Assembly (NCBI GenBank): GCA_942159475.1
Contig: OW804097.1
Span: 37,274,298 to 37,338,297, forward strand
From: Sthenelais limicola
Lineage: Eukaryota; Annelida; Polychaeta; Phyllodocida; Sigalionidae
Length of the DNA: 64,000 nt
Direction: 5' to 3'
In this document: one piece after another, positions 22,771 through 34,361 of the stretch
Layout of the letters: each line of letters opens with the position of its first letter
Position numbering within the stretch: the first letter of the stretch is position 1
The notes under the pieces: model-generated
Databases searched by the model: none
What the model saw: only the letters and a program-made list of their open reading frames with translations
What the model was told of the DNA's origin: nothing
Program-made: the position numbers and the translations under genes

Positions 22771-23560
22771 ATATATCAATAAATTGAACAGAACATAGTT
22801 AAGATATCACTAAAACAAGTCATCCACTAGAAGAAAGGTACTCTCAATGTCCTTGTATGTACAATCATGATTTTGAGAGTAGGAAGTATTTGAAAAATAT
22901 AGATGTTTAAAATATTATATTACATTGGAGTTAATTGTGAAAACTCAGATATTATGAGTGTTTAGATTAACTAACGGTGTTATGTATCATGTAAGATGAT
23001 ATTAGTGAGTTTTGTATTATCTGTTTTATAACTTGGTTTATAACATAATGTAGTGATTCGCCGTCTCTCGAAATGAATAAACAGGTTAACAAGGCAACTC
23101 CTCATATGTCAGTTTATTCTTCAGTCCGTAAAACGGCCCTTTGTCCGTCTCAGCCGGACAGGGTAAGGCATATAGCACAAGGCTACAAACAGGTAGCTGA
23201 ACGATACCCATGTTCATACTCAAAGCATACAACAAGATGCACAAGGTGTAATAGAGAATAAATGAACACAACAGATTGAGGACTCTAACAGAATAATACG
23301 ATAAGGATTTACATTAACATAAGGGGAAACAGAGAGTTTATAGCACAATATAGTAAAGATACACAGGCCCAAACGTAGGGTACCACTGGTGTTACAAGAG
23401 TGCACCAATCCTCTATGGATGGCCACGTAGGGGATTATGGTAAATGTACCACAATAATACCTTGTTTTATAACTTTATAATTTGTCTCATATCTTGTTAA
23501 CTTCATGTACTTATTAAACACCCAATCTCTTAGTATAGCAATATTTATTTCTATAAATGT
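22771..23560. other. No gene recognised
   Basis: Several short overlapping ORFs at 23073-23426 lie on both strands and show no domain. Confidence 0.4.
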
Positions 23561-23672
23561 AACGGGTTGAAAACATGGAGTTTATCGAGCAGCCATGTCA
23601 CCCATGCATTTGTCTATCTCTACTTGTAAAACTTCAGACAAATAAAGTATCTTTCAATTCTATTCAATTCAA
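23561..23672 (+). repeat. Non-LTR 3' end with ATTCAA-rich tail
   Basis: CAAATAAAGTATCTTTCAAT is followed by TTCTATTCAATTCAA, a 3'-tail signature resembling those at 3009 and 18586, but on the plus strand. Confidence 0.45.
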
Positions 23673-23961
23673 AATAACTTTTCACTGAGTTCAATATAAT
23701 AGTATTAATTATCAGGAGTTAGTTGTATAATCCTATTAGGATATGAAGCGCCTCACATCACATCAAATACCACCCAGTCCTCATTACTCTGATTTATTTT
23801 GGACAGGTGCGGGATTAACAACGACGATCCTACCTCTAATTCCTCCAGCCCTTCTCCTCAAGGTAAGACAAAAATATCCTATCAATTTGAGACTATATAT
23901 GGAGAGAATTATACTTTCTTGTATTGCTTCCAGACCGCCTTTACTACTATTTTAATTACAA

Positions 23962-24307
23962 TAGGGGACTTGCATAGCCGCCATTTTGAATCTTGATTCG
24001 CATGGAATCATGGGACTAATGGTACAGTGTAAAATCTATAGAAAACATGCCATGTTCAGCATGGCCTATTTATCAATGTTGTAATGTCAATATCCATGTG
24101 TTATACATGTTTCCATGACACAATTTCCCGCCTTACCCATCATGCATTTGGTTTTTATAGGCCACTTAAAAAAGCTATGATGTTGGTAAGCAAATTCTTG
24201 GAATTTTCGATAAAAATCTTGCCAAATATTTGTACCTCAGATTTGATCAGAATCCGTCCAGAATGCACTTAACATACATGCGAAGTGGCACATGCAACTC
24301 CTCTATT
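23962..24307 (+). mobile_element. Family E MITE, full length
   Basis: It runs from TAGGGGACTTGCATAGCCGC to GGCACATGCAACTCCTCTA, about 345 bp. The outer TA on each side fits a TA target, as in Tc1/mariner-type MITEs. It is non-coding. Confidence 0.82.
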
Positions 24308-24700
24308 GTTTTTCAATTCCACTCCATAATGTGGTTATGGGGATCAATATTTAATGAATGAAAACTTAGACAATTTAGTGACCCGATAGCTGAGTCGATT
24401 CATTCAGGGAGGGAGGGTATTAAACGATTTATACCGAATAAAAGCTAGCTCCCATAGCTGTTTCAGATCTGAAATAATGTTATAAAATATTTTGTTTTAA
24501 ACTTCATTGCCGGAATGTCATTAACGAACTAGGGGCTTAAATTTTATACCTCTCCGATGATGTATTCACGTGGTGAAAAAGCAGTCTTTCTGTTCTCGCT
24601 TGATAAGCCTGATGACGTTGGCATTTACTCGAGACTATTTTATACTAATCACACTCGTCTGTGCTCTGTCAAAAGGAATAATAAACCGTATATTATATAT
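24308..24700. other. No gene recognised
   Basis: Nothing supported. Confidence 0.4.
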
Positions 24701-24936
24701 GGGTCAGATTTTCAGAAAATGTACAATTCAACTTCGCCAGTCTTCTCAAATAACCCAAATTTCAGACGAAAATAAAGTTCAAAATACAGTTCATCCTAGT
24801 CAAACAGATTCCTAGAATCAATTCAATGCCAAATATACTCGAATTTACCTTGTATTGACCAAAATTGCAGTGTAATTTAGCAGAATTTACTAAATGTGTA
24901 CAGCTGCCAAATGTACATTTTCTGAAAATCTGACCC
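24701..24936 (-). mobile_element. Family A MITE with ATAT duplication
   Basis: Both terminal repeats are near consensus. ATAT lies at 24697-24700 and 24937-24940. Confidence 0.94.
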
Positions 24937-25038
24937 ATATATTCCCCATAAACACCTTTCTTTATGACTTGCTGAAGGATGTTTGAACGGAGTTGCAATT
25001 AGGCGAGCCCATACGGCGTGGCAAGAGTGGAATTAATT

Positions 25039-25264
25039 GGGTAAGATCATCAGAAAACGTACAATCGCCAGCTCTACACATTTAGTAAATTCTGCTAAAT
25101 TAGACTGTAAAATGGTCAATACTTGGTACATATCTGAGTATATTTGATATTGCCTTGATTCAAACGATCTGTTTAGTTATGTTGAACTGAATCCTTAACC
25201 TGATTTTGGTCTTGTTTAAGAGGATTGGTGAAGGCGAATTGTACATTTTCTGGCGACTTCACCC
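25039..25264 (+). mobile_element. Family A MITE, full length
   Basis: It runs from GGGTAAGATCATCAGAAAAC to CTGGCGACTTCACCC. The flanks AATT and ATTT do not match exactly. Confidence 0.87.
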
Positions 25265-25783
25265 ATTTCCATTTACAATTAAACTAATGCCGTATGTGAA
25301 GCGGTCGGTGGGCGGAGGGCATTTAGAAATAGGCAGTAGACGCCCGACAATTAAGTAACTTTAATGATAATTACTGATTAAAGCCTATTAAAGCCTCCGT
25401 TCCAGACACAGTCGGGGCTCCGGGGAGACAGCCATTTAAGATCCATTTAAGCACCGTGCCTCTGTGTCTGCATAAATGAATAATACTTACAAGAGATGAC
25501 TAAAATGCAGATGATATACAATGGAATTCTTTACATTTTGTCGACTGTTTACGATACAATTATAGTCTACTGGGGCTCCCCAATATAGCATATAATGAAG
25601 GATATGTATTGGCATCTCTGTTTAATGTCTGTTTTAGATCCATTTAACTCTTTTGTCTTCGGATATAGTAAAGGTATTTAAATTTCCACTGACTATTACC
25701 GTTGTCGTCTGATTAGCACTGAACGGTTGTACAGTTTCGTTTTTTCTTATTATACCTTATTTAGAACTTTTCTTGTTATATAT
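25265..25783. other. No gene recognised
   Basis: Nothing supported. Confidence 0.4.
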
Positions 25784-26018
25784 GAGTCAGATTTTCAGAT
25801 AATGTACAATTGGCAGCTGTACATATTCAATAAATTCTGCTAGATTAGGCGGCACTTTGGCCAATACTAGGTGAATTCGAGTATATTCGGCATTGGATTG
25901 ATTCTAGCAACTTGTTTGGTTAGGTTGAACTGTATTTTGAACTTTATTTTTGTCTGAAATTTGGGTTATTTGAGAAGACTGGTGACGTTGAAAAGTACAT
26001 TTTCTGAAAATCTGACCC
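25784..26018 (+). mobile_element. Family A MITE with ATAT duplication
   Basis: It runs from GAGTCAGATTTTCAGATAAT to CTGAAAATCTGACCC, with ATAT on each side. Confidence 0.92.
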
Positions 26019-26391
26019 ATATGGAAAGCGCTTGTTTTACCTATAAGGGAATCAGCAGTATACACTATGATATTTAGATACCTAAAGAAATAGTGACGGA
26101 GGGCAGAGGAGGACAAAATAAAAATATATTCATTCATCAAGCGTCTGGGATTAATTATTAATTATCAGCTGGTCGTATACAATTATTATTTATCATTATC
26201 TGACTTTGTATAATGAATCCAGTGAATCTGGCATGTCTAAGAAAAGCATCCAACTCGATGTAATGTCATTTCCTAGATTAAAGTTTTTTCAAAAAAGGAA
26301 ACAATTACACATATCTGCTCTGATTCTTAACACATTGTACTATCAATTGTCAAAGACACCTTAAGTAGCATTAGACAGACTATATTGCTAT
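26019..26391. other. No gene recognised
   Basis: AT-rich; nothing supported. Confidence 0.4.
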
Positions 26392-26690
26392 ATATGATGT
26401 GTTTCAGGAATATGAGTCACAAGTCGCAAAAATAGTATTTTTTAAAGTGTTTATTTTACCAGATCACTTCATTGGAATGTTCTGATTTTTGGAGTGTTTA
26501 TCACTTTTAGTTATACCAATTGATGTATCAAATTCCAGGGAAATGCTTCTAATATAACCTTACGTTTTAAAGGTCCTCATATGGAGTATATTCAGTTACT
26601 TTAATGTTTATTGCCCCCGAGAAATATTCGAAACCTTTTTTCAAAAATGAAAATATCAAACGTAAAGTCTAGAAATACTTATTAGATTAG
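26392..26690 (+). mobile_element. Family B MITE, truncated by a second copy
   Basis: It starts ATATGATGTGTTTCAGGAAT and runs to TCTAGAAATACTTATTAGAT. There a second copy of the same family begins in the same orientation. Confidence 0.8.
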
Positions 26691-26696
26691 TAGATT

Positions 26697-27068
26697 AGAG
26701 TCACAAGTCGCAAAATTGATATTTTTCAACGTATTTTATTCACAATATTTCTTTGTAAGAATGTCCTCATTGCTCGATGTCTTTAATATCAATACATTTC
26801 AAGACAGTGTATTAAATATATTCTTGCATTACTGATGTCATCCATTAGAATATATTCAGCTACTTTACCAGTATTAAAATATCTACTCAGGAATATTGCA
26901 AACCTTTTTTTAAAGTAAAAATATCAAACTGAAAATATAGAAATACTTATTAGCTGCCCTAGTGTTTACTATCATTAGAATCAGCTTGATCTCATATTTT
27001 CAAATATAATGATATCTCAAAATCTATTTTTTGCGACTTATGACTCATTTTCCTGAAACACATCACAT
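26697..27068 (+). mobile_element. Family B MITE abutting the previous copy
   Basis: It begins inside the terminal repeat (GAGTCACAAGTCGCAAAATT) and has a complete right end TTTTCCTGAAACACATCACA. Confidence 0.82.
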
Positions 27069-27792
27069 TTAGCCTTCTCAAGTTGCCGCCAAACGGGAAA
27101 AACCGTACATAATATTATGGCCTTCGAAACTTGATGCCGGGTGTAACTTTCTCCAGACCAAAATTCCTTGCTCAAAACATAGCATTGGATAATACACCAA
27201 TGGAGCCATATTCACTTAGAATTAGACAAACATATCTACAGATATTTGGCGGATTACATGAAATTTTTAATTAAAGAACCAGGAGTCTCTAAACCTTCTG
27301 AGAATTAGGAATTAAGATGTCTCTATTCTTAGATTGAATTGAATTTGGTTGTGCTGAAAGTGATAAACGGATTACATCAATTTCGTATTTAAGTATCTTG
27401 TAGGATCTTAAATGTAATTAAATTGGAACCTAATTAAGCTATAAAACTGAAGGTTGAACATGGTTTGAGAGACGACCGTGACATTGATCACGCCTACACG
27501 TATCGGGAACCTTCCATCCCCGCAAATGGGCGTTTTGCATTTGATACAGATTTCACACCTGTTCTTCTGTTCTTACTTTATCTCCTGCTCATTTTGAATT
27601 GATTCTCTAATCTGCTGAAATTAATCTCCTTCCGATATTTGATTTAGGTATTTGGTTGAACATTAAAATCCAATTTCTTTTTTTACAAAGTAATGAAGAA
27701 ATAATCATGACAAATTATCATAAAGTTTCATTGGATGACTTCTATAGATAGTTTCAAGATAACTTGGACATAAAGAGCCCGTTGTGTATAAT
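27069..27792. other. No gene recognised
   Basis: Nothing supported. Confidence 0.4.
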
Positions 27793-28190
27793 TTATGTGA
27801 TCCGTTTTTAGGAAAATGAGTCACTCGTCGTCACCATATTTGAAAAGAGGAGATCAAGCCGATTCCAATGATAGTAAACACTAGTTCATCTAATATGTAT
27901 TTCTATATTTTAAGTTTGATATTTTTACGTTTTTCGTGATATTAAAACGTTTGCAATGTTTCTGGATAAGTAATTATACTAGTAAAGTAACTAAATATAC
28001 TCCATACAAAGGCCCTCAAAACGCAAGGATATATTTAATACAATGTCGTGAAATTTGTTACACGGATCTATATGACTATAAGTGCTAAACCCTCTATAAA
28101 TCAGAACATTCCAATAAAGAGATCTTGCGAATAAAACACCTTGAAAAATATCAATTTTGTGACTTGTGACTCATATTCCTGGAACAGATG
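27793..28190 (-). mobile_element. Family B MITE, near full length
   Basis: It starts TATGTGATCCGTTTTTAGGA and ends GTGACTCATATTCCTGGAAC. The AAGTCGCAAA part of the left end is partly lost. Confidence 0.82.
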
Positions 28191-28355
28191 ATTAGTATTT
28201 CTCCACTGCCACCCGATCGTTAGGCTTGATTTTCTTCGGTAGGTTTTAGGTTCACCTAATTAGTAGACACTAACATTTCTTCAACAAACGTTTTGTGCTT
28301 TCAAACTCGAGCTTGGCGGTCAGTAGTCGGGACGTTCAACTCACACCCAACCTTT

Positions 28356-28580
28356 GGCTCAGATCTTCAGAAAATGCACAATCTACAGTTCTACACTTCT
28401 CTCAAATTCTACTAAATTAGAGTGAAAAATGATAAATACGGAGCATATTCTGTATTGTATTCATTCAAAAAATCTGTCTGGTTATGTTGAACTGTATTAT
28501 GAACCTCATTTTCATCTTAAATTTGTGTTATTTGAGAGGATTGGTGAAGGCCAATTGCACATTTTCTCAAGACCTGACCC
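28356..28580 (+). mobile_element. Family A MITE, full length
   Basis: It runs from GGCTCAGATCTTCAGAAAAT to CTCAAGACCTGACCC. No matching flanks. Confidence 0.86.
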
Positions 28581-28984
28581 TCATACAATAGGTCCAGTTA
28601 TGAGCCATCCATTCAGCAATAAATAGTTATTAAAAGCATCAACATGCAATAAACATGCTGTTAAATGGATATAGCGATCGTGTATGAATCAGAATTATGA
28701 TCCTTGTGATAATATTGTCTTAATTTGCCATTTATCCTCAACAACTGGCTCGCCTTACATCATAAAGTTTTACTACAGTCTTATAGAGACATAACTCCAG
28801 GAGTTAAACAGAGATAGTTCTAAGGTGGCATAAAGCTTATGCGCATTCCATATGAGAGGTACAATAAGTGAGGTGCTATAAAGATATTCATATAGTATGC
28901 GTGCTATATGAACTACTTTTTTCAGATTTAAATATGATACATTTCTGATTACACACCAAGTTTTATGCCCATATAATAAATATA
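28581..28984. other. No gene recognised
   Basis: Its right part (from about 28870) shares TAGTATGCGTGCTATA and ATGCCCATATAATAAATATA blocks with sequence at 29110-29340, showing a local duplication. Confidence 0.45.
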
Positions 28985-29077
28985 GAATGGAACTCGCCTG
29001 TAATAATAACAAAATTACTGGACTTGATTTGTCTGCATAAGCACGATGCCTATGATTATTGCAGGCGAGATCCATTC
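28985..29077. mobile_element. Fold-back relic with one shortened arm
   Basis: The left arm starting GAATGGAACTCGCCTG is 60 nt. The right arm (GATTATTGCAGGCGAGATCC) keeps only about 24 nt. It is a deletion derivative of the unit at 29341-29475. Confidence 0.65.
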
Positions 29078-29340
29078 TCTCTTTTCATTATACATGCATT
29101 TCTCTTGAGGGGTGCAATAAAAATATACACATAGTATGCGTACTATAGTGTAGTTGTCTAAAAATAACTAGTTACCTTTCGTTACCTCCGCACTTCCGCT
29201 GTCTCTGCGGAGACCCAAGGCAGCATGTAAACAGTTACACACAGCTGGCGGTGCTTGGACTATCTCTGATACTTGTTTCATAGATTTTCAGTGATATCTG
29301 ATGATATTTGATCAAGTTTTATGCCCATATAATAAATATA

Positions 29341-29475
29341 GAATGGAACTCGCCTGCAATAATCGGAAATTTATTGGACTTGATTCGTCCACATAAGCAC
29401 TTGTCCTACGGCATTGTGCTTAAGCGGACAAATCTCGTCCAATAAATTTCTGATTATTGCCGGCGAGTTCCATTC
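29341..29475. mobile_element. Fold-back unit, arms of about 60 bp
   Basis: GAATGGAACTCGCCTGCAAT pairs with ATTGCCGGCGAGTTCCATTC. The arms continue with few mismatches to GTCCACATAAGCAC against GTGCTTAAGCGGAC. The loop is about 15 bp. Confidence 0.75.
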
Positions 29476-29727
29476 TCTCTCTATAGATATTGTTTTAATA
29501 TGAGGCCATTTGTGAAGTGATGAGGCACACAGATAGGGAAAGGTACATGAGCGAGCTTCTGAAATGGATTTTACCTTTCTGCATGGACGGCACTCCAGTC
29601 CTCTTATTAAATACAATTCTATATATTAAAGACCTTTTGTGCCGGAGTTAAGGTGACATAGTTATATCCCTGTTAAATGTGGTGGGATACTGTGCTTGAA
29701 CAAGTACAGGGAGAACCCATGAAGCAC

Positions 29728-30096
29728 AGCTATACTCTGTCCAATAAGTACTTGACATGGTCTAAACGTTTTCATTAAGAAGAGAGGAAAGTTGGGGACT
29801 TTTGACTTGAAACTTTGCCCCCTGAACCACCGGTTTGCGATAGACCATGTGGTGAAATATACAGCTGCATTGTACACCACTGTCTCTGTTCTATGTGCAG
29901 CAGCTGTTGTTTTGCCTAGAAGGAAGGAAGAGCTGGTTATACTGACCCTGTTCCCCTATGGTTGATTGCAAAGAGCAGCTCGCCGGGCAAAGGGTTGGCA
30001 AGTCCTTGTCATTAATAGAAGTAAAAAATCAACAACTTTTCCCTCTTCTTAAGAAACCCATTCGCCCGTGTCAACTACTTCTTGGACAGACTATAC
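29728..30096. mobile_element. Imperfect long inverted repeat, arms of about 75 bp
   Basis: AGCTATACTCTGTCCAATAA near 29728 is mirrored by TTCTTGGACAGACTATACTT near 30078. AAGAAGAGAGGAAAGTTG is mirrored by CAACTTTTCCCTCTTCTT. About three quarters of the positions pair by eye. It is non-coding. Confidence 0.5.
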
Positions 30097-30461
30097 TTCA
30101 TATTTTTGATACACTTCCCGCTATATTTAGCGATCATAAGTGGCAAGTCCTCCATTAAAGTATATTATTTTGTTCAAATGAACAGTTAGTTATTTTCTGG
30201 AGTGATTGGCCAAGCATTCATAGCCAATACTCATTTAATATTGTTAATTAACTCTTAACTTATCAGTTAAGGTAAGGTAATTCAGACTGCTCTGAGAATA
30301 TTTGTACCTGTGTATGAAAATATTTATTGTCCTGAACAAAATATCTCCAAATCCAATTCAAATCAAATCAATTCCATAGCCATCTTCAAACTAAGACAAA
30401 AGAAGAAAATCCTCTTATATGCTACGCACCTTCTGTCAGCCACGTGTCAGCCACTCCATAT
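30097..30461. other. No gene recognised
   Basis: Nothing supported. Confidence 0.4.
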
Positions 30462-30696
30462 GGGTGAAATCTTCAAAATGTGTACAATTCAACTTCATCA
30501 ATCCTCTCAAATAACCCACATTTCAGACGAAAATAAAGTTCAAAATACAGTTCAACCTAACCAATCAGATAACTAGAATCAATGCCATGCAAAATATACT
30601 CGAATTTACCTAGTATTGGCCAAGTTGGAGCCTAAATTAGCAGAATTAACTAAATGTGTACAGCTGCCAATTGTACACTTTCTGACAATCTGGCCC
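30462..30696 (-). mobile_element. Family A MITE, full length
   Basis: It runs from GGGTGAAATCTTCAAAATGT to CTGACAATCTGGCCC. The flanks ATAT and ATGT differ at one base. Confidence 0.88.
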
Positions 30697-31186
30697 ATGT
30701 AGTAGGCCTACATTGAACCAGTAGGCACAGGATTTGTGTAATTACTTATCACCTCTTTCCTGAACGTCAAACGTATTGGCAAGTCTTTAATATAGTCCAG
30801 ATTACACATTCTTGTAATTGTGTTCTATCAGAGTCATCTTTGAACTGCTTAGTTGCTAAGCTGCTTTGGTTTTAGTTTTAGCGAAACTGGCAAGCTAGTG
30901 TGGGCGTACAGGTGGGACCAAGGACATGACATTCTTTACGGATTAATACTACGGCCCTGACATTTTAGTGGAGCACCTACTTGAAGAAGGATGAAAGGTT
31001 TGGAGTACATTACTTGGAACCTTCGCTGTAACGGGGAAGTGAGAATGAAGGTGCATCACCAAAGAAGTTTCTCTCTAATTTCTTCGCTACGTCACGTTGC
31101 GATATATATTACATTAGATGTAGCAATCAGAAGTAGAGTGGGTCATTTTGATTTTACTTTAGTACCATGCCTGCTGGGATGAAATG
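30697..31186. other. No gene recognised
   Basis: A 63-codon ORF at 30991-31182 has no recognisable domain. Confidence 0.4.
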
Positions 31187-31340
31187 TGATATGTTTAGGA
31201 AAATGAGTCACAAGTCGCAAAAAATGGATTTAAAGATATCATCATATGTGAAAAGATCAGATCAAGCCGATTCCAATGAGAGTAAACAGTATAGGACATC
31301 TATATTTTAAGTTTGATATTCTTATTTTTGAAAAATAGTT
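31187..31340 (-). mobile_element. Family B MITE, left part only
   Basis: It starts TGTGATATGTTTAGGAAAAT and reads AGTCACAAGTCGCAAAAAAT. It stops after the TTTGATATTCTTATTTTTGA block. Confidence 0.78.
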
Positions 31341-31478
31341 TCGTAGTGAACCGCAGATTTGTGGGCACGAGTTTACAAAATTCGGGACAGAATCACAAAA
31401 ACAAAAGAAATTTGTTTGAACTGTGTTTTATTACCCAAGGTATACTGTTACAATAGTATTGTCTCTGAATTAGAGTGC

Positions 31479-31762
31479 TTAATTTGCACAACAGAAGTAT
31501 CTCAGTCCGTGGTGCGGCTCGAGTCTGTAGTGCGAAGACTGGATCCCCTTGCGGAGGTAGTAGTATTTTCCACCTACTGCCCGTCGGAGGGTGTCTGCAG
31601 TGCTGTCAGCACGATGACGTACGTTGCCCTCTGACGGAAGCGGCCTGAACTGGTGGTCGTCTCTGGCTCCAGTAGAAGTGCCCCCGCTATCGTAGCCTGC
31701 TTGTAGGTGTTGATGGACGGCAGCGTTGATGTTATGATGTATTTGGGGTGGCGGACCCACTA
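31479..31762 (-). CDS. GC-rich coding-like segment, unknown product
   Basis: The minus strand is open for 93 codons from 31760 to a stop at 31479-31481. AATAAAAC lies downstream on the same strand near 31425, as expected for a terminal exon or the end of a transposon ORF. The product is rich in His, Arg and Gly, with the end HHGLRYFCCAN. I recognise no family. The segment is clearly more GC-rich than its neighbours, and a family A copy abuts its upstream edge, so an insertion may have cut the gene. The plus strand is also open here, so high GC alone could explain the frame. Confidence 0.3.
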
Positions 31763-31765
31763 CAG

Positions 31766-31926
31766 TTTAGAATATCGGGTATATCTGAGTATAATTGGTA
31801 CTGTGTTTTTTTAAGATATCGGTTCTTCTATCTTAAACTGTAATTTGAAGCTCATTCTTTTTTTAAATTATGATTATTTGAGAGGATTGATGAAGGCGAA
31901 TTGTGTATTTTCAGACAACCTGACCC
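31766..31926 (+). mobile_element. Family A MITE, left third missing
   Basis: It begins within the core (ATCGGGTATATCTGAGTATA) and ends CAGACAACCTGACCC. Confidence 0.8.
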
Positions 31927-32092
31927 AAATATGTACTCGTCACATATGATCATAACATATTTGCACATGTAGAAATACTTTCATTCTTGGAGCTGAAGCA
32001 TACAGTTCCTTTAATAAGTAGTTAAAATATGTTTCTTTTATTCCTTCCTCTGTTTCTTTTGTTAACGACTAAACTACGTCCACAATCAACAT

Positions 32093-32325
32093 GGGTCAGA
32101 TTTTCAGAAAATGTACAATTGGCAGCTGTAAATTTAGTAAATTCTGCAAAATTAGGCTGCAATTTGGTCAATACTAGGTAAATTCGAGAATATTTGGCAT
32201 TACATTAATTCTAGCAATCTGTTTGGTTAGGTTGAACTGTATTTTTAACTTTATTTTCGTCTGAAATTTGGGTTATTTGAGAAGATTGGTGAAGGCGAAT
32301 TGTACATTTTCTGAAAATCCGACCC
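32093..32325 (+). mobile_element. Family A MITE, near-consensus ends
   Basis: It runs from GGGTCAGATTTTCAGAAAAT to CTGAAAATCCGACCC. The flanks ACAT and ATAT differ at one base. Confidence 0.92.
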
Positions 32326-32519
32326 ATATACATCATTCCCATAGGTTTATTTGGTTCCTGTTCCTGGGAGACAGGGTATTAGTGAGTAGATGCCTACCGT
32401 CTTAAACGGGTAGTAATAGCAGATCTTTGGATTCTGCTGGGGTTCTGGATACTTATAAATTACTGTTTGGACAGGAAGTGGTCAAACCGGAAAACGGATG
32501 AAGTAAATTATTGTTCGGA

Positions 32520-32580
32520 TTCAGGGGTTTATTTTGCGGATGTAGATTTATTTTGCGGATGTAGTTAAAATAAACCCCAG
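32520..32580. repeat. GGGGTTTATTTT inverted repeat
   Basis: GGGGTTTATTTTGCGG near 32527 is mirrored by AAAATAAACCCC near 32569. TTTATTTTGCGGATGTAG is present twice in the loop. The same 12-mer ends the larger palindrome at 34268-34330. Confidence 0.6.
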
Positions 32581-32639
32581 TCGGCGTTTCCGCTCAATCA
32601 GTCACTTACCTCATCAACTAGTTGTTTGTCGCCTAAATA

Positions 32640-33190
32640 TCACTCCCAATAGCTCCAAAATCACCGATAATGTTCCAAATATCATTGTAGAAGGATACTC
32701 CGCTTGCTGAATGGTGGTGAACAACGAAATAGGGAATAATCGATTTGTCAATTCCTGCAAATCATCGTCATGTTCGCCACAAGCGGCCATGACAGTTCCA
32801 GGTTCAGGGTTCAAGGTCGGGTCTTAACTAGAGTTTTTTGGTTGTTTTTCGTCGATTCCGCGTTCAGTTTGGAACGTGTATAAAGTCCTGGTCACATTAA
32901 AGTCATTCCTCCACTGTTTCCGATGGAAATATTAGCCATTTTTAAGTTTTTAGGGCATAGGGTTCGCCATAACGTGACGACGATAGACATCGTGCGAGCG
33001 ATATTTCATGATACAATGGCTGCCTCCCCTCGTGGGGTCAAGCCCAGGCTATGTAAAACTCTACACAATATCTCCAAAATCACCGATAATGTTCCAAATA
33101 TCCTTGTACTTAGCATGATCTGCTTGCTGAATGGTGGTAAGCAACGAAATAGGGAATAATCCATTTGTCAATCCCGCCACAGTAGACATC
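32640..33190. repeat. Direct duplication, about 120 bp, two copies
   Basis: The block with TCCAAAATCACCGATAATGT and TTGCTGAATGGTGGT and AACGAAATAGGGAATAAT occurs at about 32650-32770 and again at about 33068-33182. Short ORFs here are not conserved between the copies, which argues against coding. Confidence 0.7.
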
Positions 33191-33365
33191 GTGCCGGACA
33201 TCGTGCAAGCCTCAGTTTGTTGACGTGTGGGTCACTTTCGAATGAAATCCTCCGTGCGCTATATAGACTACCGTACACAATGCAACGCCAAGTGAACGTG
33301 CACATGAGTGGCTATGCCGAAAGATCTCCACGTCTCTTCCGGTCGCACGTATGGGCTCTGAAATC

Positions 33366-33865
33366 GCCATTCATTGAATACTTGATTCCCGTACATTAAA
33401 TCTTCGCTATCAGGCTCAAACAACATTTAAAACATTTCTACCGATTCAAATATTTTATTTATTTCTTTTTTTAAGTCCCTAGACACACGCAACACGGCAT
33501 TGGAAAACCGGAAGTCGCTGATGCTTTGGATAGCAAGCAGCGGATCCTTGCGAAAACACGCCGGCCGGTTTGAAAAGTGACATCGTAAATACGCACCTCT
33601 GATTGGCTGTTGTAGCTGGAGCTTCATTCTGCCAGCCGTCGCGTTACCATGTAGGATCCGACTTAAGCGTGCAAACTTGCGGGCGTGTAAACACATGGTT
33701 TCTGAACTCGCCATTCATTTATTACTTGATTTCCATAAAGGAAAACTTCGCTATCGGGCTAAAACAACATTTAAAACATTTCTACCGATTCAAATCTTTT
33801 ATTTATTTCTTTTTTAAGTCCCTAGAGACACGGATACGGCATTCGTAAACCGGAAGTCTGATGCT
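33366..33865. repeat. Direct duplication, about 155 bp, two copies
   Basis: GCCATTCATT followed by CAACATTTAAAACATTTCTA and TTATTTATTTC and AAGTCCCTAGA occurs at about 33366-33520 and again at about 33707-33862, with few differences. Together with the pair just upstream, it suggests a locally duplicated, moderately GC-rich segment. Confidence 0.7.
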
Positions 33866-34236
33866 TGGTTGCATGCAAAAAGTGGAAGCTTCGTTTGTTT
33901 CTGGAACGGAGAGTGCGGCTGACGTAAACGACATTCTGAAGTTATGATTACGTGTACATATGTGATATTGGTTAGAAAGAGGTAAAATAATCTAAATATT
34001 AGAATGTGATGGGTTAAAATGTGTAAAACATCCGGATTTGGATGTTATTAAGGCTGCATTTGACTCGGTCCTTTCCATGTCAGACGTAAAAGAGTAACCC
34101 ATGTGTTCGAGTGGAGGAGCTAAATTATTGGAATTCATCCTGCTGTAAGTACATCTACAACCTTTTTTGAAGCCTAATATTGGTTAATATGTGTTTAAAC
34201 AGTAGTATTAAATCCAAAAATCGGCTATTAAAGTGA

Positions 34237-34361
34237 TTAATTCTCTCGATTTTGTGTCTTCGGCTTTTGCTTGAAAATAAACCCCTCGGCCCTCCGGGCC
34301 TCGGGGTTTATTTTCAAGCAAATGCCTCTGACACAAAATCTCGAGAAATTAATCACATAGT
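34237..34361. repeat. Long palindrome, about 49-bp arms
   Basis: The inner arms TGCTTGAAAATAAACCCC (34268-34285) and GGGGTTTATTTTCAAGCA (34313-34330) are perfect. Pairing continues outward through GATTTTGTGTC to about 34237 and 34361, with a few mismatches. The loop is GC-rich (TCGGCCCTCCGGGCCTC-like) and partly self-complementary. Confidence 0.8.
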
